A DNA stretch of 64,000 nucleotides, taken from positions 74,946,123 to 75,010,122 of the forward strand of contig OY720636.1 in NCBI GenBank assembly GCA_963169105.1. The letters are read 5' to 3'. The translations under genes were made by a program, and so were the position numbers. Positions 1 through 14,000 of the stretch are shown piece by piece (the first letter of the stretch is position 1; every line of letters starts with the position of its first letter). The stretch is from Ceriagrion tenellum. Taxonomy: Eukaryota; Arthropoda; Insecta; Odonata; Coenagrionidae. The notes below the pieces were generated by a model. That model was not told where the DNA came from, ran no database searches, and was given only the letters and a program-made list of their open reading frames with translations.

Positions 1-2629
1 AGGATGCAGGTTTTCTTCGTTTTTTTTGTTACCGCATTACTTGCTGGCACCCAAAATCACCTGCACTCCTCACCTACCGTTTCTATCCCCCCCAAAAATT
101 CCCCTCACCCAGTCCTTTCTAGTGGCCGCATCTTGGCCTGTGGCCCGGGTGGCTACAATATTTATTTATTTATATTTATTGAATATTTTTCCTGATTATG
201 GAATTGACCTCATTCCAACCTCTGAATTTTTAACTTCAAATCTTGTTAATTTCTCTCTTTCATCAGGACTTTTACTCTTCTTTACACCTTTAACCATTTA
301 TAATTTCAGAATTTTTATGTTTGTTCTCCTTTGCTCAGATTAGCCACTCACTAGTATTTTTTATTTAATGTTCACTATCCCACAATTTATCACTAATTTT
401 TTTCAAATAATTATTCGTAATCTCAGGCTCATCCCAACAATTGGATGAGCCTGAGGATCAATGGCCTTCATTCAGTGAGATCAGTAGAGAACTTTAAAAG
501 CAAACCACGCCACACCTACAGACACCTGCTGAGAGGGGAAATAAAAATATGCCACAGAAGCAATTACTAGCCCAAAATAATGCATTATTTCATGATGGCA
601 AAGCACCTGTTAAACAAACAACACCTCAACATGAGGCACCATCCACATTCTTCCATTACTATGGTTCCTAAGGCAATCTTTCTCTGTCTCTTCAATCATG
701 GCATATTGATGGTAATACGGCTTACTTAATTTTCAATCCAGAGCCATTCAAAAATCTCCCATTCAAGGATATGAGGGCTGTTCTTTTCCTTGATGTTAGA
801 GAACATTATTGTTAAGAAAACAGCCAAGCACAGCTTCTTTAGCCCCGCTCATGTAATACAGATGCTACACCCAAAACTGAACCAAGGATTAGCTCCATCA
901 GCAAACAATGAGCTCCTAATATCATATCCTTTCTAACTAATTAATATTGTTTAGATTTAATAGTCAGCAGTAATAGATATTATTTAAAGCTAAATAATTC
1001 TCATATTTCAACCATTTCATGCATAGTGAATCTTATGCACATAATATGACATTGTTCATTGGTGCATTTAAGATTGCAGAGCCATGGCATAAATTCATAC
1101 ACTTAATTTCAAAATGACTTCTCAGACCTGAGTGTACTTGTGACCATGAGTAATCTTGAAACAGGAAAAAGAAGTTTTATGAAAATTCAATATAAATTTT
1201 AATCATTTGTCATCATAATTTCTTTCAGACCTATGATGGCACAATTGGAGTGGCAGGGAAACTTTCTATGGATGCAGAAGGAGTTTGGTGCTAGTAAACA
1301 TTTACATGAGGGGATTCCTGGCTTCAGATATACTTGCATCAGTCACTTTCAGATGGCAATGTTTTTCCTTCATTACAGGTGTATTCAGGTCGAAGAAGTC
1401 ACTTTGACCAGAGGATGCTAATGAAGGAGGAGAAATGTTATCAGCTATAAGAGACAAATACAGCTGTACCTGAAGCCGTGGGATTCAGTTGTTCAAGCCA
1501 CTGCAGAAGCCTAATTTCCACAAAGCCACATCTACAAGCAGAAGGTTTTTGATTGATGCATCCTTGTACCAACAAAAGGCAACAAAAATCAGCCATAGTG
1601 CTGTTGTAGTTTCAGCACTCTCTATTTGCTACAACTATCAAAAAGTAAAAATTAAAAAAATACAGAGTTGAACTATGCCAATTCCTCCATAATTCAACCA
1701 ACATTTTCCAAACCTAGGCACCCAGAAAATCACATACATGGGGATGATCCCAAGAAAACACACACATTCCAACCAGAGACCCTGTGTATCAGTATCTGAA
1801 CTCCCTTCTGAACTGGACCCCTATCATGCAACAGGCAAAATACAAAAATTTACAAATACGGCATATGTATACAAAAATAATTCAATTTTCATACATATAT
1901 ACCTTGTGTATTTTAGTTAATATCAGAGCTTTTCTCATTTCCCACAACAAAAAAGCAATAGGGGAATTCCAGGGTTCAAATCAAGAATATGCAGTGTTCC
2001 TGGTTCAAATATTCCTGGAGAAAAACACCATTAAGATGAAAATTCAAGAAAATTATCATTCACCTTATGCCATTACAGTCATGTCCCTCTTCTACTGGCA
2101 AGCACCGACCACAACCACTTCACATGATTGAAATCCTCTCAAGGGTTTACTCTCAATACAAAGGACAGAGGTGAGGCTAAGACAAGCTGTAGAATTCTCA
2201 GATGCAAATTAGAACACATGGGTGATGAACTGAGGTGGCTCCAGAACTATGTCAATGGGAAGGGGATCATAGGAAAAAGAGTGAGCAAGGGAATAAAGAC
2301 CTAGGAGGGAGGAAGCAAAGGAGCTTTCATCTTGTAAAATGGAAACATGGACTAAGGAATGAAACTGGAAGGTAGAGGAGGAATGCATAGGTTTGGTGCT
2401 ATACCACAGCTGTTGCTGCATATGCTGATCACAGAGGTATGAGTCATGCTCAAGATTATCAAGTATACTCCATTCCCGAAGGAGAGTCCAAAATATTCCC
2501 ACACATATTTACATGCAATGCTAAATAAATCACTTACAATGACCAAAAAAAAACTCCAGATAATGTGAAAAATCTTGGGTTACATTGTGGTTAGAGGCTA
2601 AGAAAGTGCGAGCAGAAAGTTAAGTGATA
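1..2629. other. gene-free AT-rich stretch
   Basis: No exon with a recognisable protein match, splice-flanked or not, was found. The short open frames here (the longest is 115 codons) have no family signature and AT-rich random composition. CpG is scarce, as in the oaf gene body to the right, so this DNA may belong to a long oaf 3' UTR or to another transcribed, methylated unit. A T-rich (TTTA)n-like tract lies at about 160-186 and a perfect hairpin at 422-455. Confidence 0.5.
422..455. repeat. perfect 13-bp inverted repeat (hairpin)
   Basis: The arms CTCAGGCTCATCC (422-434) and GGATGAGCCTGAG (443-455) are exact reverse complements around an 8-nt loop. The stem is GC-rich in an AT-rich setting. 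No known structural RNA family was recognised. It could be a small foldback remnant or a processing stem. Confidence 0.8.
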
Positions 2630-3061
2630 CTAGAAAGTAGGGATGAGTCCATTCCACCTTTTTTTGATTATTTCAAATCGATTCCCGATGCTCGATTCCA
2701 TTTATTCTTATTCCTAATAACAGGTGGGATATTGATATACCAGTAGCGTATGACTATTATTAAATTCAAGTATCGGCTGAAATAAAGTAACAAAGACAAT
2801 TAAGTCACTCAAGAAGTATATTTATTAACAAATAGCAAATATATCCTCAGCTTATTGCGGAAGTACAAATTGATAGCGTACACCCAAAATTATTGAGACA
2901 GATATGATGTGATAAATGAAATTTGATTTGAATATTTATCTATCTGGAATCCATGGAATCGGAATTGACTTTACGTGATCGATACTCGATACCGATTCTA
3001 ATTATGAGAAATGGTGGAATCAAGAATCGACATTTGGATTCGACTCATCCTTACTAGAAAG
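2630..3061. mobile_element. hAT-type MITE with 8-bp target-site duplication
   Basis: The element spans 2638-3053 (416 bp). Its ends are TAGGGATGAGTC on the left and the inverted TAAGGATGAGTC on the right. Similarity between the ends continues inward in patches, with repeated ATCGATT/CGATTC motifs. The 8 bp CTAGAAAG occurs directly outside both ends (2630-2637 and 3054-3061). An 8-bp duplication with terminal repeats starting TA(G/A)GG is the hallmark of hAT-superfamily elements. There is no transposase reading frame, so it is a non-autonomous miniature element. It lies downstream of oaf. The ends and duplication are read directly; the hAT assignment follows from family knowledge. Confidence 0.85.
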
Positions 3062-6000
3062 TTGATTAACTAAGATACCCATTCAATCCAGTTTAGTTCT
3101 GAGGTCTTCTTTGAAATTTTGAGTATTTGGACTCCATTTTATACTCCATATAGATCCAAAAAAATAATTAATACCTGCACATATCAACCCAAAAAAAAGG
3201 CAATTGTAAATGCTTAAAGATTATCTCTCACTGCAGATGAGGGAAGTGGGAAATATTAAATGATATCCAATGATTATTAAAGCAAAAATGCAAATTGATT
3301 TATTTAAAAAATATGGCACTTCCATCTCATTGCCTAGGATTGCACATCCATCATCATCATTTTCACGTTGACATTAGAAATGTGACCAATTCATAGAAAT
3401 ACATAGTGAATTGCCTCCCAAGAGAGAGAGTCTCATTAATAGTTTGACATAAGCCGCAGCCACACACTGTAAACCCTCTTGAAAGAGGATGCACATGTAC
3501 ACACATACACACTTGCATAGGAGCACAAAGACAACAGTTACACAGGCACAAACAAGCACAACTCTCGTTTGGCCATATGAAAAGGTGTTCATGGCCTACT
3601 TCAATTGCATACCTTCATAGGGAATGTCACAAATGGGAGTTACCAGTAATTATATCACTCACAAAGTAACTCATAAAATTTTAAATAAACATTGCCTTCA
3701 TAAGGCAGGTAACAATAATGGCAGATGGAGATATGGAGAGGAAAGATGGAAAGAGGATACATAGACACAGGGACAAAGAAATGATCATTATCATTATACA
3801 CTCAATGCCAAAGCTTTAAAAACCTTGGACCTTATTCTAAAGGGAAAAACATTGTTTCATAGAAATACTCCAAAAAGAGAGAAACCAAAGGCAAGAATAA
3901 AAAATACATCTATACGACAGTGGCTCTGAAATGGCATAAGTCGATATAAATTAAGCCAAACAACCTTAAATAAAATAAGTAGCTTCAGAGACTTTGCTAT
4001 AGACAGCTCATTACTCACAAGAATGTATATTGAACAAAATTGTAAAACACCCAATATCCTACAAGTCATTAAATGTGCATATTGTAGCTACCAAATGACT
4101 CTCATCATGAGCAAGGTGACACATTTATAATTGAGACAAGTTTTCCAGATGGATACCAAGTTAAGTGGTACAAAAGGAAAAATGCCAATACATGAATTCT
4201 GTATGACATCAAAACTTGAAAAAACCATTCCAGGGAATGTATGTTTGTTGGAGCTAGTCTGCGAGCTGACGGCCCCAGTCCACCAAATAGCGTAACTTTT
4301 TACCTTCCCAGGCAAGATACACTACCTTATTCTTCCCCTTCAAGTTTCCTCCTCAACCCAAAACCTCCTCTCTTTTCCCAATATGAATACACTTTAGTGG
4401 CCATCAACTTTCAGTCCAGCTCCACAGTAGGTGTCTGCTAATTTACGGATGATTAGCTCCAACCAAAAGAATCTACATCAAATGGTTTCTATCACACCCA
4501 CACAAGTAAACAGCTCTTTTCATGAGTTTTTCACTTTACATGGCATAATACTGAAACCAGTCCCGAGCAGAATGATTATGCCTGATACATTACTCACCAA
4601 CTATCCTAATGACTCGCCACTTATTAGCAGTATAATCAAATAGATAAATGATCAAAACTTCATGAATATAAGTCCCATCCTGACAATGATAGCTGTAAAA
4701 TCATGTGATGACTTTATTTAATCACATACATGGCACAAAATAACCTTGAGTTGTCAGAGCACCTTAAACACCAAATGCGACCACTGCTACCAGTGTGGAA
4801 TTAAGGTACATTTTTAACTGTTTTCATGAGTGGTCAATAAAACTAGGATCCTGAATCAAATACAATGCTTTTGTTAATGATGCAACCCTAAAAACTTCTA
4901 AATAGACATTATTAAACCACGTATAAGAGAACAGCCCAAAGCCCGAATGGCAAATATTACAGTTAGAGTGACTATCACACTAACACATGAACATTTTGGA
5001 GTTCAGCTGACTGAACAAAACTTTTCTGGCTGTAAATATCAACTTTTCCCAACAAACTATTACTTACTACATATCATTTCTCACCTGCAAGATTTGTTGT
5101 AATTCTGTGAGCTTTTAAATGTTAGAGCCCATATTATATAAGTATAAAAAATAAGGTAATGTCTTAAATTAGGTAATATAAAATAATTTTTATAAAAAAT
5201 CTCCAAAATTTAATGACCAGAAAGCAAACACCTCTTTGTATAATGATGGGGAAGACTAGTCTATAACTTTCAAATTACTCAAGCACTGTTTCCAGCCTCA
5301 AAAATTTTAGCTTTAGTACTGGCTTCAGCATTTAATTTTATTGCCATGTCAAATATCATTAAGAACAAAGTTGGCAGATACTCATTTTTTTACATCTTCA
5401 CCCTAGCTCCTGATCAACCAAAGAATTCCCAGTTTTATGCATAGTGCAAGCCAGGAAAGCATTAAGTTGAACACCTGTCAGCAAGAACAGCAGCAATGAT
5501 AAAAAGGTGTTAGCAACCCCACCATCAACCCATACATTAAAAAGTAACAAAGAAGGGATAGAGTATAGGGAAGATTGTAATGGTGAAGGATACATAATTA
5601 AGAGAGGAAATTTGGGGAAAATCCCATCATCAACATAATAAAATATTCACTTTCTTTAAAGAACCTGAGCTGAAAATTCAACCTATGATGGCCATAAAAG
5701 GAAGAACTTACAAACTGCTTGAACAGAGAAAGACAAATACGCGTATCACAGCACCACTATGCAATGACAAATTCATATTCATGAACAGAGGAGCACATCA
5801 GTGACAAGGGGAGCCAAGGAGACACAAAGACAGAGGAACCATTTTATCTGGCATTCAAATGTGGTGGAATCAAGAGCAGCCATATTTACACCCAAGCCCT
5901 GGACAAGAGGGCCACTAGAGCGCTGTTACACACCAGCAGTAACAGCCTCCACTCAGAACATGTATTCAAAAAGTAGAACAACCAAGTAGAACAACTATTC

Positions 6001-6474
6001 CACCACTGTCAATGCCAACAAGTTCAAGTAGAGTTTTCTTTCATTATGGCACAGGGCCTAAGAGGCTTGCATTACAACTCTGCTTCATTACACAGGCAGC
6101 CAGAGGAAAAGATGCCCTTCAGAACATTATACCAGAAAAAAACAATTACTGTTACATGAAAACACTTCATGAGGAACAACTTGATAGAGTAGCACTAGAA
6201 ACACTTTTTGCCGGTTAAAGTACACATTTCAATGAGTACAAAGAAAAGCAAGAAGGAATGTAGGGTATTAGGAAAAGCACTGAGATCCATTTACAGATAC
6301 ATTACCATTCATTCATCATCACAACACAGCAAAGCCAAAGGAATGGGCATGCCTCACAAAATACAGGAATGCCTAGTTCCTCCAAATGAAAGTCACATGA
6401 ATATATAATGCATTCATCGAATTTGAGAATAACATGTTTATACACAATCCAAATAAAAATAAACTTTCATACCT
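3062..6474. other. gene-free AT-rich, CpG-poor stretch downstream of oaf
   Basis: No coding exon, RNA gene or recognisable mobile element was found. Open frames are short (75 codons at most) and featureless. Low CpG continues from the oaf gene body, so part of this may be an extended 3' UTR of oaf or downstream read-through. I see nothing else definable. Confidence 0.4.
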
Positions 6475-7666
6475 TTTATTTGGATTTTTTCATCACTGAA
6501 AGAGTATTCAAATTAAGTAAGAAAACTGTAAGTACTACCACTCAAAAATATCACCGTCGTTTATGGCGTTGCTACTCAAAATTATTCTTAAAAAAGATAT
6601 TTCATTTAACATAAAGTAAGTAGATCAACAGAACTTCTGCAGCTACCTTACCAGCACCAAAGTAAATATTTATGAGCCTACATAAAATAATGTAACTAGC
6701 ACCATGCATTACTTAAAAATGCTACTAAAAACAATTCATGTTAATCAATTAATAAGGCCATCACTCCAATACAATTGACTCAGATAAGCGAGGCGAAAAG
6801 GGAGCAGAGGATTTATGCTAGCACACTCATGAAAGGCACCAGAAGAGAAAAAGGTGAATTGACAATGCAAAAGAGAATCCATTATTGGTACGAGGAAAAC
6901 ACCAGTAATAGGAGGCAAGGGATTTAATATCCAGACACAACTTTTCTTTTAAATGCCATACATATATCCCTTATTATGACCTTATCTGATGGAATCGTTC
7001 ACAGTTAAGCAGAAACTATTGTTCAAAAAATAAGATAAAAGCTCGTAGCATCAGTTTCCAAGAGGGAGCACATTTTGAAGACATGAAATATGTCACATAC
7101 ATTAGGTAGGAGTAAAAAAGATGGGCAGCATAAGAGATCACCATGAAAAAAGAAGGTGGGGCAAGTGGCTGACTGGTATTCAATAATTGGTGTCAACCAA
7201 ATGAACGTGCTCTGAACCACAGGCTCATTAGGCACCCCTACATAACTTTTCTTCTTCCAGATGAAAACATCGCAGAATCCAAAAAAAAGCACACCACTTT
7301 ACCCAAGATTGCAACTCACAAATAATGGGAGCAAACAATTTCAGAGGGCTTACGACACAAAAGTTAAGGGACACCATCTCAAGCAAATCTCTCTCCTCTC
7401 GGTTAATAGAGAAGAATGTTGCATAGGCATTATGGTCATGTGCTGTATGTACCAAGATGCCGTTTCCCCTCATAAGCTCACATGTGATGATGCATATATG
7501 GGTCAAGGGGTCGAAGGTCCATCAAGGCCATCTCTGAGGCCACATTGCTCATCACTGAGTCTCCGGGGGGCTCCTGTCACCCATCTTCGAGAGCACTAGC
7601 CCTCCGTCGGCGGCGCCTCCAACCTCCCCAGCCCTCACCATCACCCCCAAACCATCCTCGCCTTCG
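6475..7666 (-). other. probable 3' UTR of oaf
   Basis: This stretch follows the oaf stop codon (TGA at 7669-7667, minus strand). The first AATAAA hexamer met on the minus strand lies at 6480-6475, giving a 3' UTR of roughly 1.2 kb if used. The end is not proven. The first 130 bases beyond the stop are GC-rich, then AT-rich DNA follows. Long 3' UTRs are common in insect genes, so the true end could lie further left. Confidence 0.4.
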
Positions 7667-8055
7667 TCATTCGTCCCAAAGGCAGAGCTGCTTCTGCCGC
7701 ACGTAGTATTCGAAGAGTCGGCACTTACGGCATGTCTTGATCCCACACCGGTAGCTCCCAGCAGAGGCAGCTGTCTTGCTTCCACCACCTCCTAAACCTC
7801 CACCTACCTCATTGGGTCCAGCAGGGGGCCCTCCATCTTTGCCACCATTGGCTGGGGCTCCCCCTTTGCAGTACTTGAGGCCACAAGGATACCAACCAAC
7901 ACAAATCTCCAAGCGGCATATACAAGGTTTGGTCCATGGCACACTTGTCGATGGAGTGTTTGTGGTCAAGTCTGCACACCGAGGGGTGGGGGACACCGCT
8001 GGGGGGAAGCGCTTGACAGCAGCAAGGAGGGCTGCCCGGGCTGAGAGGCTGCCAT
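7667..8055 (-). CDS. oaf exon 5 (cysteine-rich C-terminus and stop)
   Basis: After the split Asp codon this exon encodes 128 residues and a TGA stop. Cysteine clusters in order are PCICRLEICVGWYPCGLKYC and, after an insert of about 30 residues rich in Gly, Pro, Ala and Ser, RCGIKTCRKCRLFEYYVRQK, ending LCLWDE. The acceptor is TTACCAG (AG at 8057-8056). The low-complexity linker is GC-rich and creates long open frames on both strands that should be ignored. Confidence 0.95.
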
Positions 8056-11000
8056 CTGGTAAGCAGAGGCAAATCAAATGACAGAAAGGAAATTTTAACT
8101 AACCCCTGAAACTGATTGTATTAAGCAGAGAAGAGAACATCACACTTCTAAGGGAATAAGATATTTCCACATACCACCTACAGTAAACTCGCATGTTCCA
8201 CATGGAAAGCCTTTTGTAGTAATTCATCTCTTTATCTATTTACAGTAATTGCACAGTAATTTGCAGTCATCTATTTCTCAAGTTGTGTTTACACAATGAT
8301 TGTACCCATTCAAGAACAAGGCTGGACAAATGCAGGATAAAAATGCTCTAAATTAGAACAGGAGTTATTTTAAGACCACACCTTCAAGTGTATGCACAAT
8401 TTAGTATTTATACAATGCAATTACTATGGCGGATGTGTTTACACATCTACTCATGCAGGTACACACATGCATTATGTGGCTTTATAGTATGCTGAACTGA
8501 AGTAAGAAGGAACACCTTGTCAGGTATCATATATGAATACAGCAGAAACTTGATAATACATAGTTAGCTGGAGAAAAATATCAGCACTTTGTATTTTCTA
8601 GTTTTGTTTCTTTACACCTGTCTAGTAAATCACCAGGAAAATATTTCATTCTGTTACCTCTAACTTAAGCGGCCCCCATTTATGCATTAAATTGAGTTTT
8701 GGTCATTATTTATGAAAGCATTCTTTAAAAATATCATTTTATCATAAATGATTGTCAAATAACTATCACCTCATAGTCCTCCATGCTAATGATATTAAGC
8801 CTGTGATCATGGAGTTGGCAAAAACCCTATATTAAAATAAATTGTAAAAGAATTTAATTTTCTTAACCTGTGTTCAGTAAAAAGGAGCAACTAGTGTGGA
8901 TGCTTAAAATAAGCATACGTTTCTAGCATCTATGTAGTTACCACATGAAAAACCGATCAACTTTGGCAACATGTGACCAAATGCGAAAATTGATAAACTA
9001 GCCATGAAAAACTGGTCTTATGACCTTGGAGACCACCTAAAGCTCCCTCTTCTTTGCTGTTACCAGTTTGTGTAACAAAAATTCTTTGGGAGTAAATAAA
9101 TTATTATTATTATATTTCTGATAATTTTAAGAAATATAATTACTTTAATATTAGGAGAATACCTGCTCTGTTAGCCCACAGCTCTAGGTCTGCTTCTCGA
9201 GCATATGTTGCATCCACTGCCTCTGAACATAAGGTGGGTATATGATGGGATATTGCACTTGAAACTGTACTGCTGCCCACTTCAACCCAGAGGTCCATTG
9301 GAAGCATTTCTCGGCCTCTGTCCTCCTCTGGAACTCGAACAGCACCAGGGTTTTTCTGAGGAAAAGGAAATAAAAGGATTGCTTCACTAACAAGTAGACC
9401 TGTGTGCCACCACGGGCGATGGTTTTGGTGACGCCTCTGCCACCGATGGATTATGTACGGCGTGCCGCCGATCTTCCGTGTCAGCGGCGCGGCGCCGTCA
9501 TAGGTGGTCATTTACCGACCATTGCCCCCGATGCGTCGGAATTATACTTATATTATGAAGAGTAGCATGAAATAAAATAACATGAAGAGGAACCTGAATC
9601 ACCTACATTTGGTTAACTTAAAAGCCTGGTAAACGCATAGGTATAGTGTTGTATCATCGTTACTTTACATTTTAGACCAATAAAAATTCTGAAAAACCAG
9701 GATATGAGCAAGTTACTTTAAGTGTCTCCAGAAAGGCTGTAATGAATGGTTAAGCTAGGGGGATCAAAGTGGCGAAATGAATATTCTCTTCTCCTGCGGA
9801 GGAAAAATAGGTCCTCTTTCTTTTACCGCTCTTAAACTTTAGTCTTTCGATATCTCTAAAATATATACATCAACTCACATAACGAATTATATGAAACATA
9901 TTTTTGCAGCTTTATATTCTGATTTATAACAGCTGCCTGTTCTTCAGAATTTTATACTGTAGCGTCCCCTCCTCACTTCCCCCTCCCCCTGCCGACTAGG
10001 ATTTCCCAGCTTGAGTTTGGCGGCTCAATCTTAATGGGTAATAAAAGGGGAGTCTTATGAATTTTCCTCTGCGGATGAAGCGAATGCTGAAGTAGAGGTA
10101 ATGGATCTTAACTAAAGAGATATTAAGCGTGATTGGAGGGATGGTTACAACATAAATGTCTCTGCAGTAATCTGAGAGGGAGAAAAGTTGTCTTGGCCCC
10201 GATGCAAAGAGACTGTGGGTACAATTTTAGTTTGAACGATTTGAGGGGTGGAGGTCTCTTTAGAAGCACAAAGGGAGAAGACTGAGGCCCTGACCATTTA
10301 AACTGACAAGTTTATCCGATATGCAGCACCCAAGGAGAAGAACAAATGTGCCCATCAGATTCCACACATGGCTCTCAAGCAATAATGTTCCTTCTTGATC
10401 ATTGTCTTTTGTTTTACCCAAGATGTTATAGAAATATTCTGTCCGCATCGTCCTTGAGGGCGATGATCCATGAAAATGCCCCTCTAAAGGAGCAGTTTTG
10501 ATCCCTAGGGCACGGTATTGACAGGGGGGAGAGGTGCAGTAGTTCAAGGTAGGTGCGCCGCTTTTCCTCCAGATTTCCCAGCCACTGGACATTCCCTAAA
10601 AGGAGGGAGCAGGCGCACGTCTGCTCCAAAGATGATTGGTCCGTCAAAAATCTGGTGGCGGTGTTTGCACGCTCTAGAAAGGACAAATATAGACACTTGC
10701 GCTATGGTCTTCATTGAGACAAGTCGTTTCACTGTCGATAGTCTATCATTATATTATCATAAATCTATCATAGCTCCCACTCACTTAAACCGAAACTATT
10801 TGAGACAAGGAACAGTTCCTGAATGTCATTATTGGTTCAATTTCGTTCATTCTGAAACGAAACTAAAACCAAGCCAGACTTAAGGTTTCAATCTGAAATG
10901 AAGTCACATTGAATAAGAAAGTTTACACCTAATTAATTTCATTTTGACTTCGACTTTTCTGTTCCTATTGAACATAGCACTAAACATATGGTGATATTTT

Positions 11001-14000
11001 TACTTAGGTCATTGCTATGTTTTCTGCTCTGATTGAATGCCTTTCCGATAATTTTCGACTACGAGGTCGTAAAATATATTAAATACAGATTCAGATGTGA
11101 TGTGGTGAAAAATTTCCATAATTACGGAGAAAACACTTAAGAGTTCTACTAATAAAAGATTTAACTCGACTAGTCCCGATATTACGTCATCATCATCATA
11201 CTATTAAAGATTTGGGTATAAATTATATTCATGAAAAATGTGGCTGACGGAAGAGATATGCATCAAACAAAGCAGTTTCAGAAGGGCGTGGGGCTGGAAA
11301 ACAGAAACCCTACGGAGAAACCCTGGGATAAGGGGTGTGTGCAGGGGAGGTAGGGGGAAATCACAAAGAAGAACATTGAAAGTACGAAAGGTTTAAGTCA
11401 GATGTCTATAGAACCTACAGACAGATATCTGTAGAATCTACAGTGTAGATGGATCATTCGCCGCAGCTGGTGAAGGGTGGGAAACAAAAACCTTAAAGGC
11501 TTGGGAAATCCCGGGAGAGGGCATATGCTGGGGAGGAAGAGGGAATCAAGAACAAAATCATGGAAAATCCAAACGTCGCGTTGTATCCTTGATGATGGGT
11601 CATCGGCCGCTGCCGAGGATCCACTGCAGAAGTGCAAGACATCGCCTGTGCATGACAGTTTCTGCTAATGCCCAGGTTTTTCAAATGTCAATTGTAACAT
11701 TTTTATTCCTAATTTGATTGGTTGATCAATTTTTAGACTTCATTTGTCTTTTCACCATTCTTGAATTACTTTTTCTTGGACACAAATTAAGAGTAATGTT
11801 GAGAGTCCATCTCTTTGACTTACTCCTGTTTTGACTTAGAGTTCCAAAATTTTGCCCCTGAATTTCACTTAACATTTTTTGTCAGTGAGCGTCTGTCCAA
11901 TGGTTGCAAGTGTTTTAGGGTCAAGCCCTTGTTCTTTCAAAATTTCATCAAGAGATTCGCGATCAACTGTATCAAAGGCATTTTTGAAGTCAACGAAGGT
12001 GTAGATTATATCCTTGCTGCACATCTTTTCTGCACAGTTTTAGATTTAGAATTTGTTCCGGAAGTGATCTACCTAGCCTGACGCCTGCTTGATATTCGCC
12101 AATTTGTGTGTGGAATTCCTCTGTAGTTGTTTACATCTGTTCTACCTCCTTTTTTTAATAAAATGGATGAATAAGGACATCTTCCCTGTCATTAGAGAGT
12201 TGTTCATTTTGCCAAAATTTTGTATTTTTTGTGTTATTTCTGCTATGGGTTTTGGTCCAGCTGCTATCATGAGTTCTGCTATGATTCCATCTTAACCTGA
12301 TGCTTTAATGTTGTGAAACTTTTTAATTTGTCCTGTAGTTTCTTCTTAATCCAGTGCTTGTGATTTAGGGTTGTTTTCAATGGGATCTTTTGGTTGGAAT
12401 CTTTCCTTGGGTTCTGGGAAGATCAGAAGTGTTTCGAAATAATTAGCAATTTCTCAGCCATTGTCTAGATTGTTAAGTTCCAGTTTCCCATTTTCTTTTA
12501 TACAGCGATGGTTATGGGGTTGGTAACCCAACAGTTTATTTTTAAATGTTTTGTAAAAGTTTGTGTTGTTTTTCTGTAAGTCTTCTTTGAATTCCAAGAG
12601 TTAATTTTTATTATATTGCCTTTTTGTTCGTGTGATTAATTCGGACATTAATCTATAAATATTAAGTTTTTAATAAAAATCTAAAAAACGGGAGGCCTTT
12701 TCCATAAAACCCTCCGCTCTCAAAATTTACAATGTGGTACATACATGAATGCAAGAGGCGATAAAAATACATACAGGATCGTTTGAATGGTATTTCATCA
12801 CATTTGAAAAACTATAAATAAAATTTTAACAGTGAAATGGACATATCTGTTTACAACGAAATTTTTCGCTCGCATTTGAGATACCAGGTAAATAAGTGAT
12901 GAATTTGTCTTATAAAATATAGTAATGAAAGGGTATAATATTAGGTTTGATAGAAGTTGTATGATACGATATTTGCATAAATACTACATTGCCATAATTC
13001 CTTCATTTCTTACTGGAACTTTTCTGAGCTGAAGTTGTGCATTTTTATTTCAGAAGTTGAACTGTATCTGCTACAGGCTATTTCATAGTTGACCATTTGT
13101 TTGTAATGGACACCCAGTTGTTTTAGACATAGATTGATTTTCCAAGGATTATAATAAAGCCATTAAGTGGCTGATACTTGTTTCTTTTTCAACACATTAA
13201 GGAATACTTTGCTCGCTTCCCCACACAAGTACAAGATAGACCAGGCTAATGGATGCAAGGATTCACAGTGATTAATTGGCTTCAGCAATGTTTAATTTAA
13301 ATGAAGACCAAGTAATGACTACTTCCGCTACAAATAACCTTGTTTTGATATCTGACCGGCTGGAAGCATAATCTTGCGAACATACTCTTGGTACAACTGG
13401 ATATTATAATGCCATCAAATACATATATAACACAAAAATGAGCTTCATTACCATCCTATGTGTATTCTTGTTCTTTCAATGTGCTTTTTACTTTTCTTCT
13501 ACGCCCTACAAATTATAAATGGGAAATACTTTCGAATCATTGTTATTGTCATGGCATCAATAAAATCAGGTGATTATGCTAGTGGCATAATCGAAATACG
13601 TAAATTGGCATCGAATAACCGGAAATGAACTAGCTTTCAAATAAATTGCATTAATTATTATTTCAAAGCACTCTTCTCCCTTTTCTTACATCATAAATTA
13701 GAAATTGTAGAGTGGAATTCAGAATAAAAATCCACTGATCACATCACCTAATTCCGTATACCTTCAGTGTAATTGATTTATTTCGCAACGCTCTGGAGAG
13801 TTTTCTCGTCGATGGCTTGGTACCTTAAGTACATAAATCTACTGTCCAATGCCCTAAAGTATTACTTGCAGCAGAAATCATCGCACTGGTAGAGAAAAAG
13901 GAGATATATAAACACATTTAGTTAGACCAGAAGCATCTGCTATAAGCCTTCAAAACTAAAGCAGCGCAGCCTGTGGCCAAAAGTGGAACTTCAATTCATT

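Noticed and set aside
155..186. (TTTA)n-like tract read as a minus-strand retroelement tail
   Set aside because: No coding or 3' UTR remnant beside it; a simple AT-rich tract explains it.
9140..9511. 123-codon minus-strand frame extending oaf exon 4 upstream
   Set aside because: The first 52 codons lie in the intron; the AAG/AAA junction after TTCCTCAG and OAF homology place the exon start at 9355.
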